Notes under the pieces: model-generated
Databases searched by the model: none
What the model saw: the letters and a program-made list of their open reading frames with translations, nothing else
Told to the model about the DNA's origin: nothing
DNA from: Neopusillimonas maritima
GTDB taxonomy: Bacteria > Pseudomonadota > Gammaproteobacteria > Burkholderiales > Burkholderiaceae_B
Length of the DNA stretch: 64,000 nucleotides
Direction: 5' to 3'
Assembly (NCBI RefSeq): GCF_003576595.1
Contig: NZ_NQOU01000004.1
Location: 62,001 to 126,000, forward strand
Shown: positions 55,560 through 64,000 of the stretch, in pieces
How the letters are laid out: each line of letters starts with the position of its first letter
Position numbering within the stretch: position 1 is the stretch's first letter
Made by a program: the position numbers and the translations under genes

Positions 55560-58181
55560 ATGCAAATTGTCGAGTTCAAATCACTGGTCGACCGTCTTAA
55601 CCCGACGTGCCGCGACGCGCTTGAAAATGCCGCAGGAATTTGTCTGAATCGCACCCATTACGAAATCACGATCGAGCACATGCTGGTTCGTCTTATCGAA
55701 GATCCGCGAACCGACGTTCACTTAATACTCAAACAAGCCGGCATTGATCCAGGCCGCGCACAACGTGCGCTGGAGCAAGTGATTGAAAGCTTCAAAAGCG
55801 GTAACAGTGGTCGCCCGCAGTTCTCTGCTTTATTGCCCGACCTGTTCTCTGATGCATGGCTTATTGCCTCTGTCGATTTGTATGAAGGCACGATCCGTTC
55901 AGGCGCCTTATTCGCCGCCTTCGTTGCCCGGTCCTCGTTTTACGCCAGCGGAACCTATGCTTCGCTGCTGGCCGACCTTGATAAAAACAAAATCATCGAA
56001 TTATTGGGCCAGGTCGCCAGCGCATCGAAAGAAAACGCAGAGGCCGTGGGAATGGGGGGCGGTCAAAGCGCGGCAGGAAGCACTGATGCAGCCCGGTCGG
56101 GATCGGCCATTGAACGCTTTTGCGAAGACTTCACGACAAAGGCCGCAAACGGCAAAATAGACCCGGTTTTCGGTCGCGATGCCGAAATTCGCCAGATGGT
56201 CGACATCCTTGCCCGCCGCCGCAAAAACAACCCCATTTGTGTCGGCGACCCCGGCGTGGGGAAAACCGCCGTCATTGAAGGGCTGGCGTTGCGCGTTACC
56301 GAGGGCGACGTCCCGGAAATCCTGCAAGGCGTCACCATTCTGGGCCTGGATATGGGCGCACTGGAAGCCGGTGCCGGCGTTAAAGGCGAATTTGAAAACC
56401 GTTTGCGCGGTGTCATCAACGAAATCAAGGCATCAACCAAACCCATCATTCTGTTTATCGACGAAGCCCACACCCTAATTGGTGCGGGCGGGTCGGCCGG
56501 TACCAGCGACGCAGCCAACCTATTGAAACCGGCGCTGGCCCGGGGCGAGTTGCGCACCATTGCCGCAACCACCTGGAGCGAATACAAAAAATACTTCGAG
56601 AAAGACGCCGCCCTTGCACGCCGTTTCGAACTGGTCAAACTAGACGAGCCAACCGTCAACATGGCGGTACAAATTCTGCGCGGGCTGAAAGACCGCTACG
56701 AACAAGTTCATAAAGTACTGATTCGAGACGACGCACTGGTCGCGGCCGCTGAGCTGTCGAACCGATACATCACCGGGCGCCAGCTTCCCGACAAGGCAAT
56801 TGACTTGCTCGATACCGCGTGCGCGAGAATCAAAGTTAACCTTTCTTCAAAGCCGGACTTCATTGAAGATCGCGAACGCCAGTTGCAAATGCTGGAACGC
56901 GAGAAAAACGGGTTGCTGCGCGACGTTGAGAACCACGTTGAAATCAATCCAGATCGGCTAAAAGAAATCGACGATGAAATGACAGCGGTTCAAAGTGAAC
57001 TCGATACTTTACAAGCCCGCTTCAATGAACAGTTTGACGCCGCCCGCAAAGTGCTTGATCTGCGCTTGCAGCGAGCCGACACAACCGATGTCAACGACGA
57101 TCTTGAGCAACAACTAATTAAAGCCGAGCAACAGTTCGCCCAACTCCAAGCCAATGAAAAACTGATCTTTGTCGACGTCTCTCCCGACACCATCGCCAAG
57201 GTTGTCTCCGACCGCACCGGCGTACCGCTGGGCAAAATGATGCGCGACCAAGCCACGGCAGCGCTTACATTGGAAAGCACCCTGGGCGAACGTATCAAAG
57301 GGCAGGATTACGCGCTCGAAACGATTTCCGAGGTGCTTAAATCAGCGCGGTCGGGGCTGCAGGACCCCAATCAACCTATGGGAATTTTTCTGTTGGTCGG
57401 CCCTTCGGGTACGGGCAAAACGGAAACAGCGCTATCAGTCGCCGACACGATGTTTGGTGGCGAGCACTCGCTGGTCAACATCAACATGTCGGAGTTTCAG
57501 GAAAAGCACACCGTCAGCCGGCTTATCGGATCGCCACCAGGCTATGTGGGGTTCGGCGAAGGCGGCATTCTTACCGAGGCCGTGCGCCAGCGGCCCTACT
57601 CCGTTGTGTTGCTCGACGAAGTGGAAAAAGCCCATCTCGACGTCGTCAACCTCTTTTATCAGGTATTCGACAAGGGCGTGCTGTCGGATGGCGAGGGGCG
57701 CGAAATCAACTTCCGCAATACGGTTGTATTTTTAACCTCGAACCTGGCGCTTGATGTCATTACCGAACTCTGCGCAGGCGATGAACCGCCGCCGATGTCT
57801 GCGGTTCAGGCAGCCATTCGACCAATTCTGTCGAACCATTTCAAACCCGCGCTGCTGGCTCGCATGACAGTCGTGCCGTTTGTCACGCTGAAAGACGACG
57901 CCCTTCGCGGCATTGTGAGCCTGAAACTTGGCAAGTTGGCGGACCGCATGCAACGCAACAATAAAATCAAACTTGAAATCCCGGATGCCGTGGTTGACAC
58001 CATTACCGCCCGTTGTACGGAAGTGGAAACGGGTGCGCGCAATATCGACTTCATTCTGCGGGGTAATATCATGCCCATGCTGTCCAACACGCTGCTTAAA
58101 CATATGTCGGAAGCCAACGCGCTCTCGAAAGCACGATTGGAAGTAAATGAACAGGGCGAGTTTACCGCCACGTTCTCTTGA
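55560..58181 (+). CDS. clpV: Type VI secretion ATPase TssH (ClpV)
   Basis: ClpV is the AAA+ unfoldase that dismantles contracted sheaths. The 873-residue protein has a ClpN double-repeat domain (about 5-150), a first AAA+ module with Walker A GDPGVGKT (229-236) and FIDEAHTLIGAGG, a middle coiled-coil domain (about 430-560), and a second AAA+ module with Walker A GPSGTGKT near 614-621 and VVLLDEVEKAH. The N-terminal helix that binds TssC is present in the usual position. It follows a strong terminator by about 107 bases. Confidence 0.96.
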   Translation: MQIVEFKSLVDRLNPTCRDALENAAGICLNRTHYEITIEHMLVRLIEDPRTDVHLILKQAGIDPGRAQRALEQVIESFKSGNSGRPQFSALLPDLFSDAWLIASVDLYEGTIRSGALFAAFVARSSFYASGTYASLLADLDKNKIIELLGQVASASKENAEAVGMGGGQSAAGSTDAARSGSAIERFCEDFTTKAANGKIDPVFGRDAEIRQMVDILARRRKNNPICVGDPGVGKTAVIEGLALRVTEGDVPEILQGVTILGLDMGALEAGAGVKGEFENRLRGVINEIKASTKPIILFIDEAHTLIGAGGSAGTSDAANLLKPALARGELRTIAATTWSEYKKYFEKDAALARRFELVKLDEPTVNMAVQILRGLKDRYEQVHKVLIRDDALVAAAELSNRYITGRQLPDKAIDLLDTACARIKVNLSSKPDFIEDRERQLQMLEREKNGLLRDVENHVEINPDRLKEIDDEMTAVQSELDTLQARFNEQFDAARKVLDLRLQRADTTDVNDDLEQQLIKAEQQFAQLQANEKLIFVDVSPDTIAKVVSDRTGVPLGKMMRDQATAALTLESTLGERIKGQDYALETISEVLKSARSGLQDPNQPMGIFLLVGPSGTGKTETALSVADTMFGGEHSLVNINMSEFQEKHTVSRLIGSPPGYVGFGEGGILTEAVRQRPYSVVLLDEVEKAHLDVVNLFYQVFDKGVLSDGEGREINFRNTVVFLTSNLALDVITELCAGDEPPPMSAVQAAIRPILSNHFKPALLARMTVVPFVTLKDDALRGIVSLKLGKLADRMQRNNKIKLEIPDAVVDTITARCTEVETGARNIDFILRGNIMPMLSNTLLKHMSEANALSKARLEVNEQGEFTATFS

Positions 58182-58188
58182 GGAAATC

Positions 58189-58974
58189 ATGACAGATAAA
58201 TGCGCCTGGATTATTAACCTGGGGGCGAACGATGCGCCGGCCCAGGCGGCGGCCATGCAGTTGGCCCAGTATGGGCTTACGCCCAAAGGGCAACGCTGGC
58301 CGACCGACAACGAAAACGCCTGGATGACCAGTGCGCAGGAAGCGGCCGAGGCGAATGCGGCGATTGTCATTTTGATTGGCTCCGCGCAAGAGTTGAGTAG
58401 CGAAAAAAAACGGCGTGATCTCGCCCTATTCCGGCTGTCATTGCAAGCACTGCAACGCAAGGCGGTCAACGGTCTGGCACTGGTCTCGGGCGAGCCCCTT
58501 CCCGGCAATGCGCCGGAGCGAGCGGGACTATTAACCGACTGGCTTACGCCGGCCGATGCCCGCTGGCCTGCCAAAGCGGTAGCTCGTGCTCACGCACCCG
58601 TTGCACCCAAATGGCCTGCCCGCCTTGGGCTTTATGCGCAAGAGCGCTTAGGCGTGTGGCTGGAAGTTCATCCCGCACCAAATGAGACATCATCTGGTGC
58701 GTTAGTAGGTGTTTCGGGCAACGAGGCAAGCATCAGTTTCCATGCCACAGGGCCGGCCGGCTCACTACCGGAGCGCAGCGTGAACGAATACGAATTACAA
58801 GGCCTCAAGTTCGATATCGGTAGCCTTGCGTTTGAGGCGTGGGGCTTGCAAAACACCCTTGGGCCGGAACAAAGTTATTACGTGCGCATTGAAGGCAAAC
58901 CCAGCTACCTGGCTGTCGGTGCTTTACCTGAAGGGCAACTGGAAGAAGTTCACGTCATTTCACTGCTGTCATGA
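58189..58974 (+). CDS. Unrecognised protein between clpV and tssA
   Basis: I do not recognise this soluble 261-residue protein. The first 110 residues look alpha/beta (CAWIINLGAND, AAIVILIGSAQEL, NGLALVSGEPL) with a Rossmann-like rhythm. The last 120 are beta-rich (GVWLEVHPAP, EASISFHATGP, YYVRIEGKPSYLAV). There is no signal peptide or membrane helix. The ATG at 58189 follows TTGAGGAAA; earlier in-frame codons lie within clpV. It overlaps tssA by four bases, so it belongs to the type VI operon, possibly as an accessory to TssA or ClpV. Confidence 0.75.
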   Translation: MTDKCAWIINLGANDAPAQAAAMQLAQYGLTPKGQRWPTDNENAWMTSAQEAAEANAAIVILIGSAQELSSEKKRRDLALFRLSLQALQRKAVNGLALVSGEPLPGNAPERAGLLTDWLTPADARWPAKAVARAHAPVAPKWPARLGLYAQERLGVWLEVHPAPNETSSGALVGVSGNEASISFHATGPAGSLPERSVNEYELQGLKFDIGSLAFEAWGLQNTLGPEQSYYVRIEGKPSYLAVGALPEGQLEEVHVISLLS

Positions 58975-60596
58975 ATATTGATGTTACGCCGCTGCTGACA
59001 CCGATTTCAGAAAGCGCTCCGGCGGGCGAAGAAGCGCGCGCTACCGAAAGCTATGAAGCCATTGCCGCTGAAATAGAGAAGATGACCAGCCTGTCCGGGG
59101 CTTCTCCGATCGACTGGGCGCTGGTTGAACAACAAGGCACAAACTTGTTAAGCAGCCAAACAAAAGACTTCATGCTGGCTGCCTGGGTGAGTGCCGCGTG
59201 GATGGAGCGTCATGGCTTGCAAGGGCTTCAGGCCGGACTCGAACTGCAGGCAGGTCTCATCGAGACATTTTGGGAAACCGCCTTTCCCCCGGTTAAGCGT
59301 CTAAGAGGACGACGCAATGCCTTGTCGTGGTGGACCGAGCGTGCATCCAACTGGTTGGAAAACAACGAACTACCGGCTATTGATTCCGCTCTACACGCAA
59401 AAATGGTGGATGCAGCGACCCGTATGGATGGCGCTCTAGCGGAGCGCGATCCGGATGCCCCTCCATTGCTCACCTTCGTTCAGCAAATCAAAAGGCTAGA
59501 CGTCATACCCGAAGCGGGCGCCGACAATAAGGCGAACGGCACGCCAACCGTTGAAACGAACCCAGCAGACAATACACCGTCAGACAACGCAAGCAACGCG
59601 GGCGCGGCTCCGGCAACCGCTTCTCAACATCCCGCCACCGCGCCGCATGCTTCCACCCCCGCCCTGCCCGACCAGTTGTCAACGCTCGATGATATCGTGC
59701 ATGCGTTGCACCCCATTGCAGACGCTTTGGGCCATATCAGTGCCGCGCTGATCAACATCGACCGCTTCCAACCTCTCATTATCGAAATCAATCGCTTTGC
59801 CGCACGTGCCGCTTTATTGTCGGCACCGCCTGCGGTAAGCGGTGCCACCTCTTTAAATCCACCGCCCGCCCCCATCATGGACGCTTTTCAAACCATATGC
59901 GGCGCAGGCAATGCCGATGGCATAATCGAATTTTGTGAGTCGCGCATTCTAACGTTCCCGTTCTGGCTCGACCTGGATTACCAATCGGCGCGCGGCTATG
60001 AAATGATGGGCGAACAAGGCGCCCGAATGCGGCAGGCTGTCATCAAGAACACGCTCACCTTCACCGAGCGGCTACCTGGACTGGAACACCTGACGTTTTC
60101 CGACGGTACACCTTTCGCAAGCGATGAAACTCAGCAGTGGCTCCGCGACTGTCGTGCGCTTAATAGTGGCGCGACGGCGACCGACCCATTCGAAAAAACA
60201 CAGCAAGAGGCGCGCGCTGCCACAAGCAACGGACAACATGACCAGGCAATGCAGCTTTATCAAGATCTGCTTCAATCAACCTTTAGCGGACGCGACCAGT
60301 TCCGCGCCCGTATTGCCCTGTTGGATTTATTCATGAGTGCAAACGGTAGCGCCGACCCCATGCCGTTAGCCCAACCCATTTTCCAAGACTGCAAAACAAT
60401 GAACTTATTTCAGTGGGAGCCAATACTTGCCGGCAATGCTTTGCAAACCGTTTTGAAAGCCTGCAAACAAGCGTTGTCAAACTCCGCTGTTTTCGATGAC
60501 ACGCCGCGGCGCGAAAACTACCAGCGACTGCAACAAGAAACTTTGCAGCAACTTGCCCGCATCGACTTTCCCGCAGCGAGTCGTTTTTCGCGATAG
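58971..60596 (+). CDS. tssA: Type VI secretion protein TssA (ImpA/VasJ type)
   Basis: TssA caps or coordinates assembly of tube and sheath. The 541-residue protein has the ImpA-type N-terminal domain with WVSAAWMERHGLQGL and FPPVKRLRGRRNALSWW. A low-complexity linker rich in Ala, Thr and Pro at about 180-240 follows, then a C-terminal helical domain of the VasJ type (LLDLFMSANG, FQWEPILAG). It overlaps the preceding gene by four bases and precedes hcp2 by 75. Confidence 0.9.
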   Translation: MNIDVTPLLTPISESAPAGEEARATESYEAIAAEIEKMTSLSGASPIDWALVEQQGTNLLSSQTKDFMLAAWVSAAWMERHGLQGLQAGLELQAGLIETFWETAFPPVKRLRGRRNALSWWTERASNWLENNELPAIDSALHAKMVDAATRMDGALAERDPDAPPLLTFVQQIKRLDVIPEAGADNKANGTPTVETNPADNTPSDNASNAGAAPATASQHPATAPHASTPALPDQLSTLDDIVHALHPIADALGHISAALINIDRFQPLIIEINRFAARAALLSAPPAVSGATSLNPPPAPIMDAFQTICGAGNADGIIEFCESRILTFPFWLDLDYQSARGYEMMGEQGARMRQAVIKNTLTFTERLPGLEHLTFSDGTPFASDETQQWLRDCRALNSGATATDPFEKTQQEARAATSNGQHDQAMQLYQDLLQSTFSGRDQFRARIALLDLFMSANGSADPMPLAQPIFQDCKTMNLFQWEPILAGNALQTVLKACKQALSNSAVFDDTPRRENYQRLQQETLQQLARIDFPAASRFSR

Positions 60597-60671
60597 CGTT
60601 AAACAGCCAATTACTTTTTTGACCTTACGTTTTCATTAATCTTTTTTATAGACATTAGGAGTACACGCAAC

Positions 60672-61160
60672 ATGCCGATGCCAGGCTACCTGACGCTCAG
60701 TGGTCAGACTCAAGGAAAAATTGAAGGGGGTTGTACGATTAAAGGCCACGAAGGAACCATTCTGGTTCAGGGGGTCGACCACACCATTGAAATCCCCAAA
60801 TCCATTCAAACCGGCCTTCCCACCGGGCGCCGCATTCATGGGCCGTTAACCATTACCAAAGAAATTGACAAGGCTTCGCCCAAACTGTTTCAGGCTTTGA
60901 CATCGGGCGAGCAACTTACCGATGCCAAGCTTGAGTACTACCGCATTTCTCCGCAGGGCAAAGAAGAGCTTTATTACACCGTTGAAATCAAAAACGCGGT
61001 CATCACGTCGATGCATAAGTATGTGCCCAATTGCCTGGACCCAGTCAACAAAAGCATGGGACACATGGAAGACGTCTCCTTTACGTATGAAACCATCATC
61101 GAAACCTTCACACCGAACGGTATCGAAGCACAAGATTCCTGGAATACGCCCAAGTCGTAA
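60672..61160 (+). CDS. hcp2: Hcp tube protein, copy 2
   Basis: This copy, also 162 residues, differs from hcp1 at 16 positions, scattered rather than clustered (for example residues 10, 20, 24, 28, 34, 117, 120, 134). Changes at 117-134 fall in a loop region and could affect cargo fit inside the tube; that is a guess. A TAGGAG site precedes the ATG. It lies at the distal end of the clpV-tssA group, so the two copies sit in different transcription units. Confidence 0.97.
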   Translation: MPMPGYLTLSGQTQGKIEGGCTIKGHEGTILVQGVDHTIEIPKSIQTGLPTGRRIHGPLTITKEIDKASPKLFQALTSGEQLTDAKLEYYRISPQGKEELYYTVEIKNAVITSMHKYVPNCLDPVNKSMGHMEDVSFTYETIIETFTPNGIEAQDSWNTPKS

Positions 61161-61332
61161 CCTTAATACCAAGGGCGTTATCAAGGAAAACACGTAGTTG
61201 ACGCCCTCTCATACCTGCGTTAATCTAAATCGTCAGTTAACCGTACTATTTGTTGCAGTTATCAGTACTATTCAAGCAAATTATTATAGAAGTAACTGCC
61301 TGTCCGTCGCGGTAGGCAGAGGAGACTCTTAG

Positions 61333-62988
61333 ATGCAGGAAAAACAGCAGGATTCCGCTGTCCGGCAGTTCGACGCCATTGTTGTCGGGGCCGGGTTCGG
61401 CGGCGTATACGCCGTCTATAAGTTCCGCCAAATGGGCATGTCTGTACGTGTCCTGGAAGCGGGCGACGGTGTTGGAGGAACGTGGTATCACAATCGCTAT
61501 CCCGGCGCCCGATGCGATATTGAATCGCTTGATTATTCCTTTTCGTTCTCAAACGAGCTGCAACAGGAATGGAACTGGTCGGAACGCTACGCAAGCCAAC
61601 CTGAAATCCTGGCGTATATCAACCATGTCGTGGACCGCTTCGACCTGGCAAAAGATATACAGTTGAATACCCGCGTCACGGGGGCCACATTCAACGAAGA
61701 GTCGAACCGCTGGCTTATTACAACCGAGCAAGGCGAAACGTTCTCAGCCAAGTATGCAGTGATGGCCACCGGCGTTTTGTCGGTGCACCAGGTTCCCAAT
61801 ATGAAAGGCCTGGAAACCTTTGAGAAGCAATGGTTCCATACAGGCGATTGGCCAAAAGAAGGTGTGGATGTCAGTGGAAAACGGGTAGGCGTCATTGGGA
61901 CTGGCTCGTCTGCGACTCAGCTTATTCCCATTGTTGCGCAAGACGCGCAACATTTATATGTATTCCAGCGCACACCCAACTACACCATGCCGGCGCAAAA
62001 CCACCCCATGAAGCCGGATGTGGAAAAAGAATGGAAAGCCACCTACCCTGAACGCCGCAAGTTTGCGCGCCAGTCGGGCTTCGGCCACAACCAGGTCAGC
62101 AACCACCAATCGGGTAAAGAGGTTAGCAACGAAGAACGCCGGGCCGAACTGGAACGACGCTGGGACCTGGGTGGCCTTTACATGATGCGCGCCTTCAAGG
62201 ATATTCTGACCGACCCCGAAGTGAATCATGAGGCGGCGGAGTTTGTGCGCAACAAAATCCGCAGTATTGTGAAAGATCCGGAAACGGCGGAAGCACTATG
62301 CCCCCCTGGAGAGCTTTACATCGGCACAAAACGTTTATGTTCAGGAACGCAATACTACGAAACGTTTAACCGCGACAACGTGTCGCTGGTTAATGTGCGC
62401 AAGAACGCCATCGACCGCATCACCCCGAAAGGCGTATTGCTGCAAGACGGCACGGAGTACGAACTGGATATGATTATTTTTGCCACCGGCTTCGACGCCA
62501 TGACCGGCGCGATGAATCGTATCAATCCGGTGGGACGTAACGGCCGCCGGCTTAAAGACGAGTGGGCGGCGGGCCCGCGCACTTACCTGGGCATGACCGT
62601 GAACGGTTTTCCCAATATGTTCATCATCGCCGGCCCCGGCAGCCCGTCGGTGTTCAGCAATATGGTGACATCCATTGAGCAACACGTGGAATGGGTAACC
62701 GATTGCGCAAAATACATGGAGGCCCATAATATCGCCACCATTGAAGCCTCTGTCGAGGCTCAGGACACCTGGACGGAGCATGTAACAGAAGCCGCCAACC
62801 GAACGCTTTACGCCTACTCCAAAGACACGTGGTTTTATGGTTCAAACACACCCGGCAAACCCGTTGTGTTCATGCCGTATGTTGGCGGGGTTGGCAATTA
62901 TTACCAACGTATTTTGAAAGTCGCGCAGGACGGCTACGAAGGTTACACACTTAGTCCGGCAACACAATCTTCCAACAAAGTAGCTTAG
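61333..62988 (+). CDS. Flavin-dependent monooxygenase, Baeyer-Villiger type
   Basis: The 551-residue protein has an FAD-binding GAGFGG at 19-24, the GGTWYHNRYPGARCDIES segment typical of cyclohexanone-monooxygenase relatives, and an NADPH-binding GTGSS near 189-193. The Baeyer-Villiger fingerprint F-x-G-x3-H-x3-W reads FEKQWFHTGDW at 163-173, so the glycine is replaced by Lys165 while Phe163, His169 and Trp173 are kept. Oxidation of a ketone to an ester is the family reaction; the substrate is unknown. A GAGGAG ribosome site precedes the ATG. A TRAP binding protein follows, suggesting an uptake-and-degradation set. Confidence 0.88.
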   Translation: MQEKQQDSAVRQFDAIVVGAGFGGVYAVYKFRQMGMSVRVLEAGDGVGGTWYHNRYPGARCDIESLDYSFSFSNELQQEWNWSERYASQPEILAYINHVVDRFDLAKDIQLNTRVTGATFNEESNRWLITTEQGETFSAKYAVMATGVLSVHQVPNMKGLETFEKQWFHTGDWPKEGVDVSGKRVGVIGTGSSATQLIPIVAQDAQHLYVFQRTPNYTMPAQNHPMKPDVEKEWKATYPERRKFARQSGFGHNQVSNHQSGKEVSNEERRAELERRWDLGGLYMMRAFKDILTDPEVNHEAAEFVRNKIRSIVKDPETAEALCPPGELYIGTKRLCSGTQYYETFNRDNVSLVNVRKNAIDRITPKGVLLQDGTEYELDMIIFATGFDAMTGAMNRINPVGRNGRRLKDEWAAGPRTYLGMTVNGFPNMFIIAGPGSPSVFSNMVTSIEQHVEWVTDCAKYMEAHNIATIEASVEAQDTWTEHVTEAANRTLYAYSKDTWFYGSNTPGKPVVFMPYVGGVGNYYQRILKVAQDGYEGYTLSPATQSSNKVA

Positions 62989-63054
62989 GCATCGTGCCAT
63001 CAGGTTATCGCAACGATGGCGGTAACCCCTTTATAACCAAATCAGGATGAGACA

Positions 63055-64000
63055 ATGAAGACAAAGCTTTTATCTAAATTGCTGTTAAGCGCCTGCCTGG
63101 CAGCGCCCATGGCCATGACCGCACACGCAGCGGAAGAAACCTACGAAATGCGGGTTGGCAATATTACGTCAAATGACGCGCAAGAGCGCAGCGGCCAGAT
63201 TTTTATCGACCTGGTCGAGAAAAAATCGGGCGGCAAAATCAAAGGCAAGCTTTATTCAGGTGGTTCGCTGGGCAGTAACGACGAAGTGATGCGCGGCCTG
63301 CGACTGGGCTCCATTCAAGGCAACATCAACCCCAGCGGTTACCTGAGCCAGTTTGTAGCCCAGGCCGGTGTACTGACACTGCCATGGCTTTTCCCCGGCA
63401 AGAATGCGGAAGAGCAAATCGAAAACATCACCAATATCATGGAAGGCCAGGCCGGCGACAAGATCAAGGAGCTTGCCGACGAACGCGGCTTCCATGTGGT
63501 GTCTTTGTTTGGGTTGGGACCCAACCAAATCTATCTGCGCGAGTACGACAAGAGTAAAAGCGTAATGGAGAATCTGCAGGATAAACGGATTCGTACCATT
63601 GGTGGCCAAGAGCACACCCAAACCGTCAATGATTGGGGTGCACGCGCCATTCATATGTCCTTGCCCGAGGTCTACACCTCAATTCAGCAAGGCGTGCTGG
63701 ACGGCTTCGACTTACCCGCCGCCGTAACAGTGCGGTTGAAATATCATGAGCAAGCACCTAACGTCCTGCTAACCAACCACATCGTGCTTACGCAATACAT
63801 TGCGGTTAGTAAAGCCTGGTACGACTCTTTACCCGACGACCTGAAGAAAGCGGTTGATGAAGCCGGCAAAGAAACCGAGGCACTGGGAACTCAGGAGTAC
63901 GTTGACGAGCAAAACGAAGCGCTTAACCTGTTGGCTTCAAATGACAAGTTCACCGTTATTGAGTTAACTGACGCCGACCGCGCCGCCCTTCAAAAACTGA
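63055..64000 (+). CDS. TRAP transporter substrate-binding protein DctP family, 3' end outside window
   Basis: The first 315 codons are inside the window. A signal peptide (MKTKLLSKLLL to AHA, about residue 25) is followed by a DctP-fold: RVGNITSNDAQERSG, YSGGSLGSNDEVMRGLRLG, and VYTSIQQGVLDGFDLP, the last containing the typical ligand-handling region. Such proteins capture organic acids in the periplasm for the DctQM membrane pair, which should lie beyond the edge. Ligand is unknown; the adjacent monooxygenase suggests a related compound. Confidence 0.88.
   Translation, partial: MKTKLLSKLLLSACLAAPMAMTAHAAEETYEMRVGNITSNDAQERSGQIFIDLVEKKSGGKIKGKLYSGGSLGSNDEVMRGLRLGSIQGNINPSGYLSQFVAQAGVLTLPWLFPGKNAEEQIENITNIMEGQAGDKIKELADERGFHVVSLFGLGPNQIYLREYDKSKSVMENLQDKRIRTIGGQEHTQTVNDWGARAIHMSLPEVYTSIQQGVLDGFDLPAAVTVRLKYHEQAPNVLLTNHIVLTQYIAVSKAWYDSLPDDLKKAVDEAGKETEALGTQEYVDEQNEALNLLASNDKFTVIELTDADRAALQKL

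Noticed and set aside
57732-58574. A 280-codon antisense frame across the clpV end and the following gene
   Set aside because: It spans two well-supported coupled genes on the other strand and shows no domain.
61172-61207. AGGGCGT/ACGCCCT inverted repeat after hcp2 as a terminator
   Set aside because: The arms are only seven bases with a 22-base loop and no T-run; too weak to call.

Overview
The window looks like a chromosomal segment of a Gram-negative betaproteobacterium, most likely Burkholderiales and probably the Alcaligenaceae (Bordetella/Advenella/Pusillimonas-like). This is inferred from recognisable proteins and neighbourhoods: petABC followed by sspA-sspB, birA-coaX, dacC-dat-ybeD-lipB-lipA, waaC-waaA, an HtrA/Nif3/mscL group and a urease operon. 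No rRNA is present, so genus is not resolved. I see no insertion sequence, integrase, CRISPR array or replication origin. Genes run on both strands with short gaps and many 1-4 base overlaps.

Layout. Bases 1-2331: an edge-truncated zinc alcohol dehydrogenase, a GntR/FCD regulator and a Rieske oxygenase. The two enzyme genes share a 14-base upstream motif, which suggests one catabolic regulon. Bases 2378-16212: housekeeping genes. These are the lipoate operon with a D-amino-acid transaminase and a D,D-carboxypeptidase, an alpha/beta hydrolase, birA-coaX-galU, the LPS-core genes waaC and waaA behind an odd mannitol-dehydrogenase-family gene, an HtrA protease, a Nif3 protein and mscL. Bases 16229-21316: the cytochrome bc1 operon petABC, sspAB, a SnoaL-like gene and tRNA-Thr(TGT). 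Bases 21451-25348: a soluble PAS hybrid histidine kinase, a DoxX/LysR pair and a DUF411 metal-binding protein.

Bases 25388-31623: a complete urease operon, ureDAJBCEFG. It is preceded by a near-consensus sigma-54 promoter with two NtrC-like sites about 155 and 195 bases upstream of the expected start, so it is probably nitrogen-controlled. Bases 31743-33905: catalase-peroxidase katG.

Bases 34043-61160: a type VI secretion system with all thirteen core components. tssE diverges from tssF-tssG-vgrG. A tip-loading module follows (a beta-helical protein with a membrane hairpin, DUF2169-pentapeptide, a second pentapeptide protein, DUF3540, DUF4150/PAAR-like). Then come tssJ-K-L-M, tssB-C-hcp, and clpV-unknown-tssA-hcp2. 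TssM ends in a LysM peptidoglycan-binding domain, while the local TssL has no peptidoglycan-binding domain. The VgrG stops right after its OB fold, so the spike extension seems to be supplied by separate proteins. No obvious toxin is encoded. An unrecognised exported glycine-rich protein, convergent with the PAAR-like gene, and the beta-helical protein with its membrane hairpin are the best places to look for an effector or immunity function.

Bases 61333-64000: a Baeyer-Villiger-type flavin monooxygenase and the start of a TRAP-transporter binding-protein gene cut by the window edge.
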